A stretch of DNA of 43,216 nucleotides from JAVBNO01 sp031551485 (GTDB lineage Bacteria; Bacillota; Clostridia; Oscillospirales; Ruminococcaceae), in NCBI GenBank assembly GCA_031551485.1, contig JAVBNO010000004.1, positions 1-43,216 of the forward strand. Direction: 5' to 3'. Positions 8,199 to 16,695 of this stretch are shown piece by piece. The position numbers and the translations under genes were made by a program. Position 1 is the stretch's first letter; every line of letters starts with the position of its first letter. The notes below the pieces were generated by a model, which did not search any database, had not been told where the DNA came from, and saw only the letters and a list, made by a program, of their open reading frames with translations.

Positions 8199-9243
8199 CG
8201 GGCAGTTTTCCTCCCACGGATTGGGGATTGGCCGCCAGCAATACTGACAAGTAACCGGTCAGATCGGCTTTCATGTCGCTGCCGTCGATATAGACGATGC
8301 TGCAATTGGGAATGGCCTTTTTTGCCAAAGCCGCTTTTGCCACAATGCCGTATTTTTCCACAAGGGCGGAGGCGGCGTCAAGGTCGCTGTTGACAAAATC
8401 GATGGAGGCTTTGTACTCCTGCAAAAAGGCATCTACCGCGTCTTCATGGGCTTCCAAAAAGTCCTGGCGCACAATGACGGTGCCGGTCACTAGCTTGCCA
8501 CCCTCGGCCCCGCTGACTTTTTGCCATTCTTCGCCCACATTCAAAGCCACCCGAAGTTTGTCGTTTTGGGCCAACGCCGAAGTAACGAAAGGTTCCGGCA
8601 GCATGGCGATGGCCGCGGCATCCTGGCTGAGCAACGCCGCCAGCTCGGTGGCTTCGCTTTTGAACTCCACCGTCACATCGGTACCGGGGGTGAGGCCATT
8701 TTTCGTCAGGATGTAGTTGAGGCTGTATTCCGGGGTGGTGCCTTTGCCCACCGTGTAAATGGTTTTGCCTTTAAGGTCGGCCACAGAATGGATGCTGTCC
8801 CCCGATTCGACGAGGTAAAGAACACCCAGGGTGTTGATGGCCAGCACTTTTACTTTGCCCTCGGTTTTATTATACAACACCGATGCAAGGTTGGCGGGCA
8901 CAGCGGCGATATCCAGTTCGCCTTTGACAATTTTGGCGGAAATTTCATCGGCGGTACCTGCCAGCGTAAAGGTATAATGGTTGGCGGCAAGGCCCTGCTC
9001 ATTCTGCTCCATCAACTGCACCATGCCCATAGCGGTGGGGCCTTTAAGGCCGCCGATGTTGATATCCGCTTGGGGCTGAGCAGGGGTTGATTCGGCCACA
9101 GAGCTTTCGGCCGCCGCGCTTTGGCTTTGGGGCAGTTCCTGTGTGCTGGAAGAAGACTGGTTGGCGGAAGTGCATCCCGCCAGCAAACCGATTGTCATGA
9201 CAAGAGCAAGCAAAATGCCGCCCAGTTGATATTGTTTTTTCAT
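8173..9243 (-). CDS. Substrate-binding lipoprotein of the SsuABC-like importer
   Basis: A 356-residue lipoprotein with signal peptide and lipobox ending at C24 (GLLAGC), then a Ser/Gln/Pro-rich linker and a two-lobed binding domain. Segments such as VKGELDIAAVPANLASVLYN and DLKGKTIYTVGKGTTPEY are typical of the NMT1/SsuA/nitrate-binding group. The substrate may be a sulfonate, a thiamine precursor or another small ion; the sequence does not decide. The ATG at 9243 is chosen because AGGAGG lies 6 nt upstream and the signal peptide starts there; the frame stays open 21 codons further up without a site. First gene of the importer operon. Confidence 0.88.
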   Translation of the reverse strand: MKKQYQLGGILLALVMTIGLLAGCTSANQSSSSTQELPQSQSAAAESSVAESTPAQPQADINIGGLKGPTAMGMVQLMEQNEQGLAANHYTFTLAGTADEISAKIVKGELDIAAVPANLASVLYNKTEGKVKVLAINTLGVLYLVESGDSIHSVADLKGKTIYTVGKGTTPEYSLNYILTKNGLTPGTDVTVEFKSEATELAALLSQDAAAIAMLPEPFVTSALAQNDKLRVALNVGEEWQKVSGAEGGKLVTGTVIVRQDFLEAHEDAVDAFLQEYKASIDFVNSDLDAASALVEKYGIVAKAALAKKAIPNCSIVYIDGSDMKADLTGYLSVLLAANPQSVGGKLPDENFYYQR

Positions 9244-9347
9244 GGAGAGCCTCCTGTTATTTTCATGGGTTTCATCGGGCGATTTCTCTTCAGTGTGCCC
9301 GCGCATCCGCGGCTTATCCCGGCATGGGAAGAATCTGTTTCACTTAT

Positions 9348-9377
9348 ATTGTAGCGGATTGAATAATTGAAAGTCAA
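9348..9377 (-). promoter_or_regulatory. Promoter of the ABC importer operon
   Basis: On the minus strand TTGACT (9372-9377) and TACAAT (9348-9353) are 18 bp apart, about 105 bp before the binding-protein start. The leader between shows no recognisable riboswitch. Confidence 0.7.
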
Positions 9378-9473
9378 TTGTATCGGTATACTTTGGGGCG
9401 TGCGGTGGCACATTTCGGAGCTCTGCCCGAGAAATGGGCGGTTGCGTCCATATTACTGTGCATAACCGCCAAT

Positions 9474-9519
9474 AAACGATCATCATTTTTAGTGATAATG
9501 AGAATTATCATGATCATTT
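9474..9519. promoter_or_regulatory. Fur-box-like nested dyad
   Basis: The inner dyad TGATAATGAGAATTATCA (9493-9510) has perfect 7-bp arms around GAGA and resembles the GATAAT-repeat Fur box. An outer pair of 10-bp arms (9474-9483 and 9510-9519, one mismatch) nests around it. It lies in the 421-bp gap between the importer genes and malQ. It is not placed over either predicted promoter (about 95 bp upstream of the importer -35, about 30 bp upstream of the malQ -35), so its target is unclear. A looser 7-bp inverted repeat (9437-9443/9464-9470) lies just left of it. Confidence 0.45.
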
Positions 9520-9539
9520 AGCCAAAAGACCTTTCGTCG

Positions 9540-9568
9540 TAGACCCCGGCGGCAAATCATGATACAAT
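9540..9568 (+). promoter_or_regulatory. Possible malQ promoter
   Basis: TACAAT (9563-9568) with a weak TAGACC 17 bp upstream (9540-9545). It is the best candidate before malQ, about 95 bp from the start codon. Confidence 0.4.
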
Positions 9569-9664
9569 ACAAATATCATACGCGGCCGCCACACGGCCCG
9601 GAAAACGCACATTCCATGATCCTACCACGACTGTGTATTTCGTGTAGCTGTCGGGAGGCCAACC

Positions 9665-11224
9665 ATGCGCCAAAGTGGTATTCTCATGCACATTACCTCA
9701 CTGCCCGGTTCTGACGGCATTGGCAGTTTGGGACAGGAGGCCAGGTCCTTTGTGGACTTTTTGGCTTTGGCCGGCCAACGTTTTTGGCAGGTGCTGCCTC
9801 TTGGCCCTACCGGACCGGGATATAGTCCCTACAGCGCCCATTCCGCTTTTGCGGGCAATCCTCTTCTGCTGAACCTGGACAGTTTGCGGGCCGACGGCCT
9901 TTTGCAAAAAAAGGAGTTTGCCTCGCTTGACTGGGGGCGCAACCCCGGCCGGGTCGATTATCAGAAAGTGGCGTCCGGGCGGCAGGAACTTTTGATGCTG
10001 GCGGCCCGGCGGGGATTGTCCCAGCCGGCAGAGGCCCTGCGGCCTTACGCCGCTTTTAAGGAGAACGCTCAAGATTGGCTGCCCGACTATGCCCTTTTTG
10101 CCGCTTTGACCGATTATTTGGGCACCCACCAAAGCGGCGCCGTCGGTCATGTCTCGTTTGCCAATTGGCCCGATGACATCCGCCGCCGCCGCCCTGAAGC
10201 CATAGCCCATTACGCCGACCTGCTGGCCGACCGGATCGAACGCATTTGCTACTTGCAGTATCTGTTCGCAAAGCAGTTTACCGCCCTGAAGCAGTACGCC
10301 GACGCCAAGGGAGTCGCCCTGATTGGCGATATGCCTATTTATGCGGCGGCTTATTCCGCCGATGTATGGGCCCACCCCGATTTATTTGTGCTGGACTACA
10401 GCCTGTCCCCCAAAGAGGTGGCCGGCTGTCCGCCCGACTACTTCTCCCCCACCGGCCAGCGGTGGGACAACCCCCTGTACCATTGGGAGGCACATGCCAT
10501 CGACGGCTTTGATTGGTGGAAACGGCGTATTGCCTGGCACGGGCAGTGGTTTCACACCCTGCGCCTTGACCATTTTCGGGGATTTGACAGTTACTACGCC
10601 ATTCCTGGCCACCTGCCCACCGGCGAACACGGCAGCTGGCGCACAGGCCCCGGCCTGCCCTTCTTAGAAGCCATCCAACAAGCTTGTCCCGAACTTGGTT
10701 TCATTGCCGAGGATTTGGGGGTGCTGTTTGATTCGGTGGAAGCCCTGCGGCAGGCGGCCGGTTTTCCCGGCATGAAAGTGCTGCAATTCGCTTTTGACCC
10801 GCGTGAGGAGAGCACCCACCTGCCCCACCGCCATAAGAAAAACACGGTGGTGTATACCGGTACCCATGACAACGATACCATCCGAGGTTGGTTTAAAACA
10901 GCCCCGCCGGAGGTGGTCAAATATTGTTGCGATTACCTGCGCATTGGCCGATACGACAATTGGGGGATGATAGCCGCCGCCTGGCGCAGCAACGCCGATT
11001 TGGCCATTGCCCCTATGCAGGACTTTTTGGGGTTGGGCAGCGAAGGGCGGATGAACACCCCTGGAATACCCGAAGGCAATTGGCAGTGGCGGGTGTCGGG
11101 GCGTAAGCTGGGCCAGGACTTGGCCCAGAAAATTGCCAGTATGACCGCCGTTTACCGACGCGGGGTCCTTTTGCCCGGCAACAGGAAAGAGATGGAGAAA
11201 AAATGGTTACGCAAGAAAATTTGA
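9665..11224 (+). CDS. malQ: 4-alpha-glucanotransferase (amylomaltase)
   Basis: A 519-residue GH77 enzyme that moves glucan segments between maltodextrins in the cytosol, linking maltose and glycogen metabolism. The N-terminus (MRQSGILMHITSLPG) and the donor-site segment GPTGPGYSPYSAHSAFAGN are diagnostic. The catalytic groups are in place: nucleophile D302 in LRLDHFRGF, acid/base E349 in IAEDLG and transition-state Asp D402 in GTHDND. Length is typical. GGGAGG lies 6-7 nt before the ATG. No other mal or glg genes are in the window. The 3' end overlaps the next gene by 22 bp. Confidence 0.96.
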   Translation: MRQSGILMHITSLPGSDGIGSLGQEARSFVDFLALAGQRFWQVLPLGPTGPGYSPYSAHSAFAGNPLLLNLDSLRADGLLQKKEFASLDWGRNPGRVDYQKVASGRQELLMLAARRGLSQPAEALRPYAAFKENAQDWLPDYALFAALTDYLGTHQSGAVGHVSFANWPDDIRRRRPEAIAHYADLLADRIERICYLQYLFAKQFTALKQYADAKGVALIGDMPIYAAAYSADVWAHPDLFVLDYSLSPKEVAGCPPDYFSPTGQRWDNPLYHWEAHAIDGFDWWKRRIAWHGQWFHTLRLDHFRGFDSYYAIPGHLPTGEHGSWRTGPGLPFLEAIQQACPELGFIAEDLGVLFDSVEALRQAAGFPGMKVLQFAFDPREESTHLPHRHKKNTVVYTGTHDNDTIRGWFKTAPPEVVKYCCDYLRIGRYDNWGMIAAAWRSNADLAIAPMQDFLGLGSEGRMNTPGIPEGNWQWRVSGRKLGQDLAQKIASMTAVYRRGVLLPGNRKEMEKKWLRKKI

Positions 11225-11541
11225 TTGCCTACTGTCTATCTCTTCCCGGAGCCTATCTGGACTACCCCTTTGATACTGTAAGCCCTGTGCTGCGGCACCG
11301 GGGCAATCAAAAGATGTTTGCTTTATTGATGATGCTGGGGGGCAGCCCATGCGTCAATTTGAAATGCGACCCTCTGTGGTCCGATGTGCTGCGCCGCGCT
11401 TACGCCGGAGTCACCCCGGGTTACCACCAGAACAAAGAGCATTGGAACACGGTGAAGTTGGGCAGCGACCTGCCCGACGAAGAAATTTATGCCATGGTGA
11501 ACCACAGCCACGCCCTGACCAAACCCCGGCAGTCTAAATGA
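11203..11541 (+). CDS. MmcQ/YjbR family protein
   Basis: A 112-residue protein of the MmcQ/YjbR (DUF419-like) family, a small double-wing fold with possible nucleic-acid binding and no settled function. Typical features are the start (ENLIAYCLSLPGAYLDYPF), the central region around LKCDP and the C-terminal HWNTVKLGSDLPDEEIYAMV followed by a helix with a conserved His-Ser. It begins inside the end of malQ (22-bp overlap; GAGA-rich site 8-10 nt upstream), suggesting coupling with malQ, though a functional link is not obvious. Confidence 0.88.
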   Translation: MVTQENLIAYCLSLPGAYLDYPFDTVSPVLRHRGNQKMFALLMMLGGSPCVNLKCDPLWSDVLRRAYAGVTPGYHQNKEHWNTVKLGSDLPDEEIYAMVNHSHALTKPRQSK

Positions 11542-11773
11542 TGCTGGTGTCTTCTTCCGTTGTAACCAGTGAGCTGCCGCCCATCAGGCTTCCCTGCGTC
11601 TGCGTTTCTATGCCGGCTTGGCGGGCTGCTGTTTGAATATGTACCACAAGACAGACGCCCACATATTGCAAAAAGGATGCGAGTATGGACAACTGGCCTA
11701 AACTGAACTGGGTGGTCAGATATTTGGAAAAAGCGAGACCGGTGGCATAGATCTGGTTTTCATTGGTAAACAT
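11534..11773 (-). CDS. Small conserved-type protein of unknown function
   Basis: A 79-residue protein. Residues 1-50 form two likely helices, one amphipathic (TGLAFSKYLTTQF) and one hydrophobic (QLSILASFLQYVGVCLVVHI), followed by a polar, Thr/Glu-rich tail ending in TEEDTSII. The pattern resembles small clostridial proteins of the DUF6774 type, but that is a tentative comparison. The ATG at 11773 has GGGGAG 6-7 nt upstream, better than the first possible start 14 codons earlier. Its stop overlaps the convergent YjbR-type gene by 8 bp. Confidence 0.65.
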   Translation of the reverse strand: MFTNENQIYATGLAFSKYLTTQFSLGQLSILASFLQYVGVCLVVHIQTAARQAGIETQTQGSLMGGSSLVTTEEDTSII

Positions 11774-11904
11774 AATGATCTCCCCTTGTTGAATCCATAC
11801 CAGCAATATATGCAAAATGGGTTCGAACGGCCATCAATCTATCTTTTTGCGATGGTATTTTGAGAAAAAACAAACGTTTCGTCGTTTTGCCGCTTTCCGC
11901 TTGG

Positions 11905-11933
11905 TTGCAAATAAGGCATAAATGATGTATGCT
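11905..11933 (+). promoter_or_regulatory. Possible promoter of the stand-alone pduL
   Basis: TTGCAA (11905-11910), a 17-bp spacer and TATGCT (11928-11933), 50 bp before the start codon. Confidence 0.5.
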
Positions 11934-11982
11934 TATAGGAGAAGTATAGGATACTAAATAGGCAAATGAAGCAGGAGGAATA

Positions 11983-12555
11983 ATGATGAAAATATTGGTG
12001 GAGACTTCTGCCCGGCACATTCACGTGTGCGATGCAGACCTGGAAACATTGTTTGGCAAAGGCGCCAAGCTTACCCACAAAAAAGACCTTTCCCAGCCCG
12101 GACAATATGCCTGCCATGAGCGGGTTGATATAGTCGGCCCTAAGAAAACCATTGCCGGCGTTACCATTTTGGGTCCCACCCGTAAGGCGACTCAGGTGGA
12201 AATTTCGCTGACCGATGCCCGCAGCATCGGCGTGGACGCCCCCGTGCGCGAGTCGGGCATGATTGCCGGTTCCGGCGCCTGCAAGCTCGTTGGCCCCGCC
12301 GGTGAAGTGGAGCTGACGGAAGGCGTCATTGCCGCCAAGCGCCACATCCACACCACCCCCGAGGATGCCCAGGCCATGGGTGTGAGCGACAAGGAAATTG
12401 TAAAGCTGCGCCTTGACACCCCCGATCGTTCCCTTGTATTCGGTGATGTAGTGGTGCGCGTCTCCCCCGAGTTTGCCACCACCATCCACATTGATACCGA
12501 CGAAGCCAACGCCGCCGGTTGCGCGGGCGAAACCTGGGCCGAAATTGTAAAATAA
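11983..12555 (+). CDS. pduL: Phosphate propanoyltransferase PduL (stand-alone)
   Basis: A 190-residue PduL-type phosphotransacylase interconverting acyl-CoA and acyl-phosphate. Both beta-barrel repeats are present, with the zinc-binding histidine motifs SARHIHV near the start and KRHIHTTPEDA in the middle, plus the DARSIGVDAPVR segment. The catalytic fold starts almost at residue 1. There is thus no N-terminal encapsulation helix, and this copy is probably a cytosolic enzyme making acetyl-phosphate, unlike the second pduL at 36524-37192. GGAGG lies 7-8 nt before the ATG; the next codon but one is also ATG. Single-gene unit ended by a strong terminator. Confidence 0.94.
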   Translation: MMKILVETSARHIHVCDADLETLFGKGAKLTHKKDLSQPGQYACHERVDIVGPKKTIAGVTILGPTRKATQVEISLTDARSIGVDAPVRESGMIAGSGACKLVGPAGEVELTEGVIAAKRHIHTTPEDAQAMGVSDKEIVKLRLDTPDRSLVFGDVVVRVSPEFATTIHIDTDEANAAGCAGETWAEIVK

Positions 12556-12577
12556 ATACCGGCGTTTAAGCCGCACA

Positions 12578-12612
12578 AAACCGCCCGGAAGCGACCTGCT
12601 TCCGGGCGGTTT
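12578..12612. terminator. Bidirectional terminator after pduL
   Basis: Arms of 15 bp (12578-12592 and 12598-12612; core CCGCCCGGAAGC) around GACCT, with A and T runs on the two outer sides. It lies 22 bp past pduL and 12 bp past the convergent LRR lipoprotein gene, so it probably ends both. Confidence 0.9.
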
Positions 12613-12624
12613 ATCATATCCTGT

Positions 12625-13356
12625 CTATGATGACGGATTATCCGATGTGACGTACAGTTCCAGGGCCGGGAATTGATCCTGGTCTGGGGGATGGGTGATT
12701 TTGTTTTTGGCCACATTGAGGTAAGTTAGCTTAGGCAGTTTGGTAAGGGTATCAATGTTGGTAATTTCGTTGCTGCCAAGGCTGACCGATGCCAGATTGG
12801 TCAGCCCTTTGAGCGGGGAAACATCGGTGAGGCCGCAGTCCTCTGCATTCAGTGTGGTAAGGGCTGTCATACTTTCGATTTGGTTTAGCGTAAAATAGTG
12901 GTTATTATACACCGAAAGGGCGGTGAGCGTCTGGCAGTGCAAAAGCGGCCGAAAGTCGGAATAATAGGGGCTGGCCAGCACAAGCTCATTTAAATTGCGA
13001 AAATGAATTAAATCCACAATATCGTTGGGCGTTTCGAGAAAGGTCATATCCCCTTTTTGGCCCGATAAAGCAAAATTGTCGGGGATAAGGGCCAAAAAAG
13101 TGACGTCGTCCAGCTCGCTGACAAGAATGGCGCCCTCCGGTTTTTCCAGCCATGCGCGCACCGCGTTTTCGAAATGATGGTCATACCACTGAATTTCATA
13201 GTCGCCTTCGCCAATGTAATCCTCCAGCACCGGCAAATTGGCGTTGGCGAAACCGGAGGCGGCGGAAGAAGCAGGTTTTTGGCAGGCGGCCAAAGGGAAA
13301 CAGAGGGCCAGGGCCAGACAAACCGCCGCCAGTTTATATCCAAAAAATGTTTTCAT
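12625..13356 (-). CDS. Leucine-rich-repeat lipoprotein
   Basis: A 243-residue exported lipoprotein with lipobox LAAC (C25). After a linker of about 90 residues come four or five 21-22-residue leucine-rich repeats of the internalin type (LKGLTNLASVSLGSNEI, LTKLPKLTYLNVAKNKI). LRRs usually bind proteins or cell-wall ligands at the surface; no specific role can be read. The ATG at 13356 overlaps the TGA of the upstream peptidase gene (ATGA), so the two lipoproteins are translationally coupled. A longer open frame to 13458 lacks a signal peptide at its start and lies within the peptidase gene. Confidence 0.85.
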   Translation of the reverse strand: MKTFFGYKLAAVCLALALCFPLAACQKPASSAASGFANANLPVLEDYIGEGDYEIQWYDHHFENAVRAWLEKPEGAILVSELDDVTFLALIPDNFALSGQKGDMTFLETPNDIVDLIHFRNLNELVLASPYYSDFRPLLHCQTLTALSVYNNHYFTLNQIESMTALTTLNAEDCGLTDVSPLKGLTNLASVSLGSNEITNIDTLTKLPKLTYLNVAKNKITHPPDQDQFPALELYVTSDNPSS

Positions 13357-14735
13357 TGGCTTGCTTCCTCCCCGCTGGATTCCGGCGCGGAGGCCGACGT
13401 TTCGGTTGTGGGGTCGCCCAACAGGTCGTGGGCGAGAAAGCTGTGGGGGTTGACCCACATGCTGTTGATGGTGACGCCGAAATGGAGATGATTGCCGGTG
13501 GAAAAGCCTGTGGTGCCCACAGCGCCGATTGGGTCGCCCTGGTTGACCATGGCATCGGTTTGCGTATGCAAAGCACTCATATGGAAGTACCAGCTTTTGA
13601 CCCCAAAGCCGTGTTCGATGACCACCGTGTTGCCTGTCATTTGCAAAAAGCCCGCGTACAACACCCGTCCGCTGGCGGTGGCATAGACCGGCGTGCCGGC
13701 CGGGGCGGCGTAGTCGATGGCGTCGTGGCGGGAGGGATTTTTGTTGTTGTTGATATAGCGCACGAGGCCGTATTCCGAGGTGATGGATTTGATTTTATCC
13801 TGGGGCAAAGGCACCATGAACGGCCCTTGCCAATATTGCTTGGCGTCGGATATCTTTTTGAGGGGGGCGGTGACCCGGGTGTATTCCTCCTGGGCGGCGG
13901 CGCTGTTGATGGTGCTGGAGGTCACCGATTCTTCCACCTGCAGGTGCTCGACTTCCCACTGGACATCGTTGACTTTAATTTGATAATCGTAGGCTTTGTC
14001 GTTCACTTTGATTTGCAGCGCGTAGTTGCCCGGAGCGCCGTTATATTGTACGGCCAAAAAGCCTACTTTGCCCCCTTCATAGTCGAAAAATGTGGGGGCC
14101 TGCTTTAAGTCGGTGGTGGCGGTGACTGTGGCGCCGGCGGGAATGTGATAACCGTAAATAACCATGACTTCCCCAAGGCTTACCGTGCCCGGCTCGAAGG
14201 CAAACTGGGGCTCCAGCGCATAGTTGGCCTTAAAGCGGTAAACGCAGCTGCCATAATAATCATCCTCTTCCCATTGGCCGGTAAGCGTCACTAAATAATC
14301 GACACCCGTTTGAGGGGTAAACTGCTTCAGATTGGCAAAGGCGTCGGTAAACACGGTCTCGCCGTCTTTGGCCATTTCCACCTGCAACGAGGCATAGGGC
14401 AGCTGGGCGATAATCTGAAAACCATCGTTGCCCAGGGAGACAGCCTCGGATTCTTCCGAAGACGATGGGGCGGCTGTCCGGCTCTCCTGCCCGATGTCGC
14501 CGTATTGATCAACGCTACTCCAGACATATTCCTCCGGCTGAAGGGCAAAACAGCTGTCACCCGCGGTCACCGAAAGCTCGGGCGGAGTATAGCGGGCCAC
14601 CGGCGGCGGCAGCGAAGGTTCCGGCGGCGGCGCGGAGGAACTTTCCGGTGGCACTTCGCGGGAAGTGCATCCCGCCAAAAGAAGACAAAGCGCCAGCAAA
14701 AAAGCGCCGACGCGAATGCTGTTACGGACGGACAT
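13353..14735 (-). CDS. M23 family metallopeptidase lipoprotein
   Basis: A 460-residue lipoprotein with lipobox LLAGC (C23) and a Pro/Ser-rich spacer. A large beta-rich middle region (about 40-290) is followed by a C-terminal LytM/M23 domain. The zinc ligands are intact: H337 and D341 in SRHDAID, and H416/H418 in HLHFG. Such enzymes cut peptidoglycan cross-bridges outside the membrane, or act as regulators. The middle region may be a targeting or inhibitory module and is not recognised. AGAGGT lies 7-8 nt before the ATG at 14735, where the signal peptide begins. It is followed by the coupled LRR lipoprotein and is divergent from the DUF4230-like gene. Confidence 0.92.
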   Translation of the reverse strand: MSVRNSIRVGAFLLALCLLLAGCTSREVPPESSSAPPPEPSLPPPVARYTPPELSVTAGDSCFALQPEEYVWSSVDQYGDIGQESRTAAPSSSEESEAVSLGNDGFQIIAQLPYASLQVEMAKDGETVFTDAFANLKQFTPQTGVDYLVTLTGQWEEDDYYGSCVYRFKANYALEPQFAFEPGTVSLGEVMVIYGYHIPAGATVTATTDLKQAPTFFDYEGGKVGFLAVQYNGAPGNYALQIKVNDKAYDYQIKVNDVQWEVEHLQVEESVTSSTINSAAAQEEYTRVTAPLKKISDAKQYWQGPFMVPLPQDKIKSITSEYGLVRYINNNKNPSRHDAIDYAAPAGTPVYATASGRVLYAGFLQMTGNTVVIEHGFGVKSWYFHMSALHTQTDAMVNQGDPIGAVGTTGFSTGNHLHFGVTINSMWVNPHSFLAHDLLGDPTTETSASAPESSGEEASQ

Positions 14736-14811
14736 AGTAAAACCTCTTTTCCAAATGGGCTGGCGCGACAGCGGCACAGGCGACAAATGGCGCGCCATTT
14801 TTACAATATCT

Positions 14812-14840
14812 ATCATAGCAAAAAATGGATGCGAACGCAA
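14812..14840 (-). promoter_or_regulatory. Promoter of the M23-LRR lipoprotein operon
   Basis: On the minus strand TTGCGT (14835-14840) and TATGAT (14812-14817) are 17 bp apart. Back-to-back with the promoter of the DUF4230-like gene. Confidence 0.65.
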
Positions 14841-14864
14841 TGGACATCTGCCGCCAATAACCCT

Positions 14865-14893
14865 TTGCAAGATACGACAGTTTATACTATAAT
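14865..14893 (+). promoter_or_regulatory. Promoter of the DUF4230-like gene
   Basis: TTGCAA (14865-14870), a 17-bp spacer and a perfect TATAAT (14888-14893), 43 bp before the start codon. Only 24 bp separate it from the divergent lipoprotein promoter, so the two could influence each other. Confidence 0.75.
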
Positions 14894-14936
14894 AACCATA
14901 ACAGAAACCGAGTCTGTGGAGAGGGGTTTTGCCAAA

Positions 14937-15827
14937 ATGGCCAAGACATCGTCAGGCAAAAAAATTACGCCTGTGCAAGAAGGAAAGGAAAAGCAGACCG
15001 TCGTGGTGATTCAGGAAAGCAAGCGCGGGGGCAGCCTGAAGCGCACACTGTACGCCATTGCGTTCTTTGCGATTGTGGCAGTGGTGGTGGGGCTGGCTAT
15101 CAGCAGCCGGTTGAACGAATGGCTGGCGCCGACGTCCGCGCCGGTGGCGGTGATTGACGAGATGACCGAAGAAGAAAAAGCCGAACTGCTCAAAGATAAA
15201 AAGGTGGAAATCCAGAACATCGTTTTGGGCGAGGCGCGCCAGCGCAAAGAGCTGCTGGTGCTGGAGCAGGATGTACAGGTAGTAAGCCTGTGGGAGACGA
15301 CCTGGGGCAACATCGATTTGTTTAAAAAGTCCCAGGAAGTGACCTCTTACGGCACCGGATATTACACGGTGGATTTGAGCGGCATTCTCGCCGACGCCAT
15401 TGAGGTGGATCATGGCGCCAATTCCGTCACCATCCACGTGCCCCACGCCATCCTTAAATCGATGAGCGTGGACGAGGGTAAAACCGAATTTGGCGAGACC
15501 CAGCGCGGGCTGCTGGGCTTTGGGGATATTAAGCTGACCCTGGCACAGCGCAGCGCGCTGGAGGCCGCGGTGGAGGAGAGCATGAAAGAGGAACTGTTGA
15601 AAGCCGAGCGGCTGACCGAGGCCGATACCACCGCCGCCCAAAAAATAGCCGAAATTTATCAGCCCCTGATTAATGCCGTTGCGCCGGGTTTTGTGGTACA
15701 GGTGAAAGTGGATGCGCCGCCCGTGGCTGCTTCCACCAGTGTGGATGTTTCTATGATTGCCGCCGGCGGCGAAGTTGGCGTGTCCTCATCCGTTGCCGCG
15801 GCGGCATCGGCTACCAGCGCCGCTTGA
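14937..15827 (+). CDS. DUF4230-like membrane-anchored protein
   Basis: A 296-residue protein: a basic cytoplasmic N-terminus, one membrane helix (about 36-56), an extracellular domain with the DUF4230 pattern (repeated beta segments, then LTLAQRSALEAAVEESMKEE) and an Ala/Ser/Val-rich tail after residue 260. The function of the family is unknown; the topology suggests an envelope role. GGAGAGGGG lies about 11 nt before the ATG at 14937. The frame is open far upstream, but that part is antisense to the peptidase gene. The uracil-DNA glycosylase gene follows 42 bp on. Confidence 0.8.
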   Translation: MAKTSSGKKITPVQEGKEKQTVVVIQESKRGGSLKRTLYAIAFFAIVAVVVGLAISSRLNEWLAPTSAPVAVIDEMTEEEKAELLKDKKVEIQNIVLGEARQRKELLVLEQDVQVVSLWETTWGNIDLFKKSQEVTSYGTGYYTVDLSGILADAIEVDHGANSVTIHVPHAILKSMSVDEGKTEFGETQRGLLGFGDIKLTLAQRSALEAAVEESMKEELLKAERLTEADTTAAQKIAEIYQPLINAVAPGFVVQVKVDAPPVAASTSVDVSMIAAGGEVGVSSSVAAAASATSAA

Positions 15828-15869
15828 CCGCAAGTGTATGATATATATCCCAAAAAGGAGGGCCTTGTT

Positions 15870-16478
15870 TTGAATCCAACCGCGACTGCAACCCAAAGCT
15901 GGGAGGAACTGCGCCGCACTGTGGAAAGCTGTGTTGGCTGCCCTTTGCATGAGACCCGCCACAAGGTGGTGTTCGGTGTGGGCACCCCTGACGCCGAGGT
16001 ATTGTTCATTGGCGAGGGGCCCGGTGAAAATGAAGATTTGCAGGGCGAGCCCTTTGTGGGCCGTGCCGGCAAGTTGCTGGATTTAATGCTAAGCCATGTG
16101 GGACTTTCCCGCAAGCACAACATTTACATTGCCAACATGGTAAAATGCCGCCCGCCGGGCAACCGGGATCCCAAGCCGGAGGAAACCCAGGCCTGTATGG
16201 GTTATTTGCGCAGCCAAATTGCCCTGATGAAGCCCAAAATTATTGTCTGCCTGGGCCGGGTGGCCGCCTGTAGCATGATAGACCCTGACTTCAAGGTCAC
16301 CAAAGCCCACGGCAACTGGGTGGCCAAGGACAATGTGCTGATGATGGGCACATTTCATCCCGCCGCTTTGCTGCGCAACCCTGCCACCAAACCCGAAGCA
16401 TTGCAAGATTTATTGGGGCTGCGGGACAAAATTGAGGAAATGTGTGAACACACTACACTGGTATATGAAGAGGCATAA
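15870..16478 (+). CDS. udg: Family 4 (iron-sulfur) uracil-DNA glycosylase
   Basis: A 202-residue UDG of the thermostable/phage-SPO1 type that removes uracil from DNA in base-excision repair. Motif A is GEGPGENEDLQGEPFVGRAG, and the second active-site motif is in GTFHPAALLRNP. Four cysteines for the [4Fe-4S] cluster are seen: C21 and C24 (SCVGC), plus those in VKCRPPGNRDP and QACMGYL. The TTG at 15870 is chosen because AAGGAGG lies 8 nt upstream. An ATG at 15834 in the same frame has no ribosome site and would place the AAGGAGG inside the gene. Followed by a strong terminator. Confidence 0.93.
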   Translation: MNPTATATQSWEELRRTVESCVGCPLHETRHKVVFGVGTPDAEVLFIGEGPGENEDLQGEPFVGRAGKLLDLMLSHVGLSRKHNIYIANMVKCRPPGNRDPKPEETQACMGYLRSQIALMKPKIIVCLGRVAACSMIDPDFKVTKAHGNWVAKDNVLMMGTFHPAALLRNPATKPEALQDLLGLRDKIEEMCEHTTLVYEEA

Positions 16479-16510
16479 ACCCTCTTAGGCATATTGGACC
16501 ACAATGTGCC

Positions 16511-16554
16511 GCAAAACAAAAGGCTGTACGGAAACGTACGGCCTTTTGTTTTGC
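16511..16554 (+). terminator. Terminator after the uracil-DNA glycosylase gene
   Basis: Arms of 20 bp (16511-16530 and 16535-16554, one G-T pair) around GAAA, with an A-rich left flank and TTTTGTTTT on the right, 32 bp after the stop. Confidence 0.9.
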
Positions 16555-16695
16555 CAATTCACCTTTGCCATATCCTGTTTGCGATGTAGCAGTTTGAAGG
16601 AAGATTGAATAACATAATTTAGACTGAAAAGCCGCAAAAACAGATACAAACTGGCTTTTGATTTACTGAATGATCGCTGTTAGGAGGATATATCG

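Noticed and set aside
14310..14936. Upstream extension of the DUF4230-like frame
   Set aside because: Antisense to the M23 peptidase gene and upstream of the promoter at 14865-14893; the ATG at 14937 has a ribosome site and is followed by a natural N-terminus.
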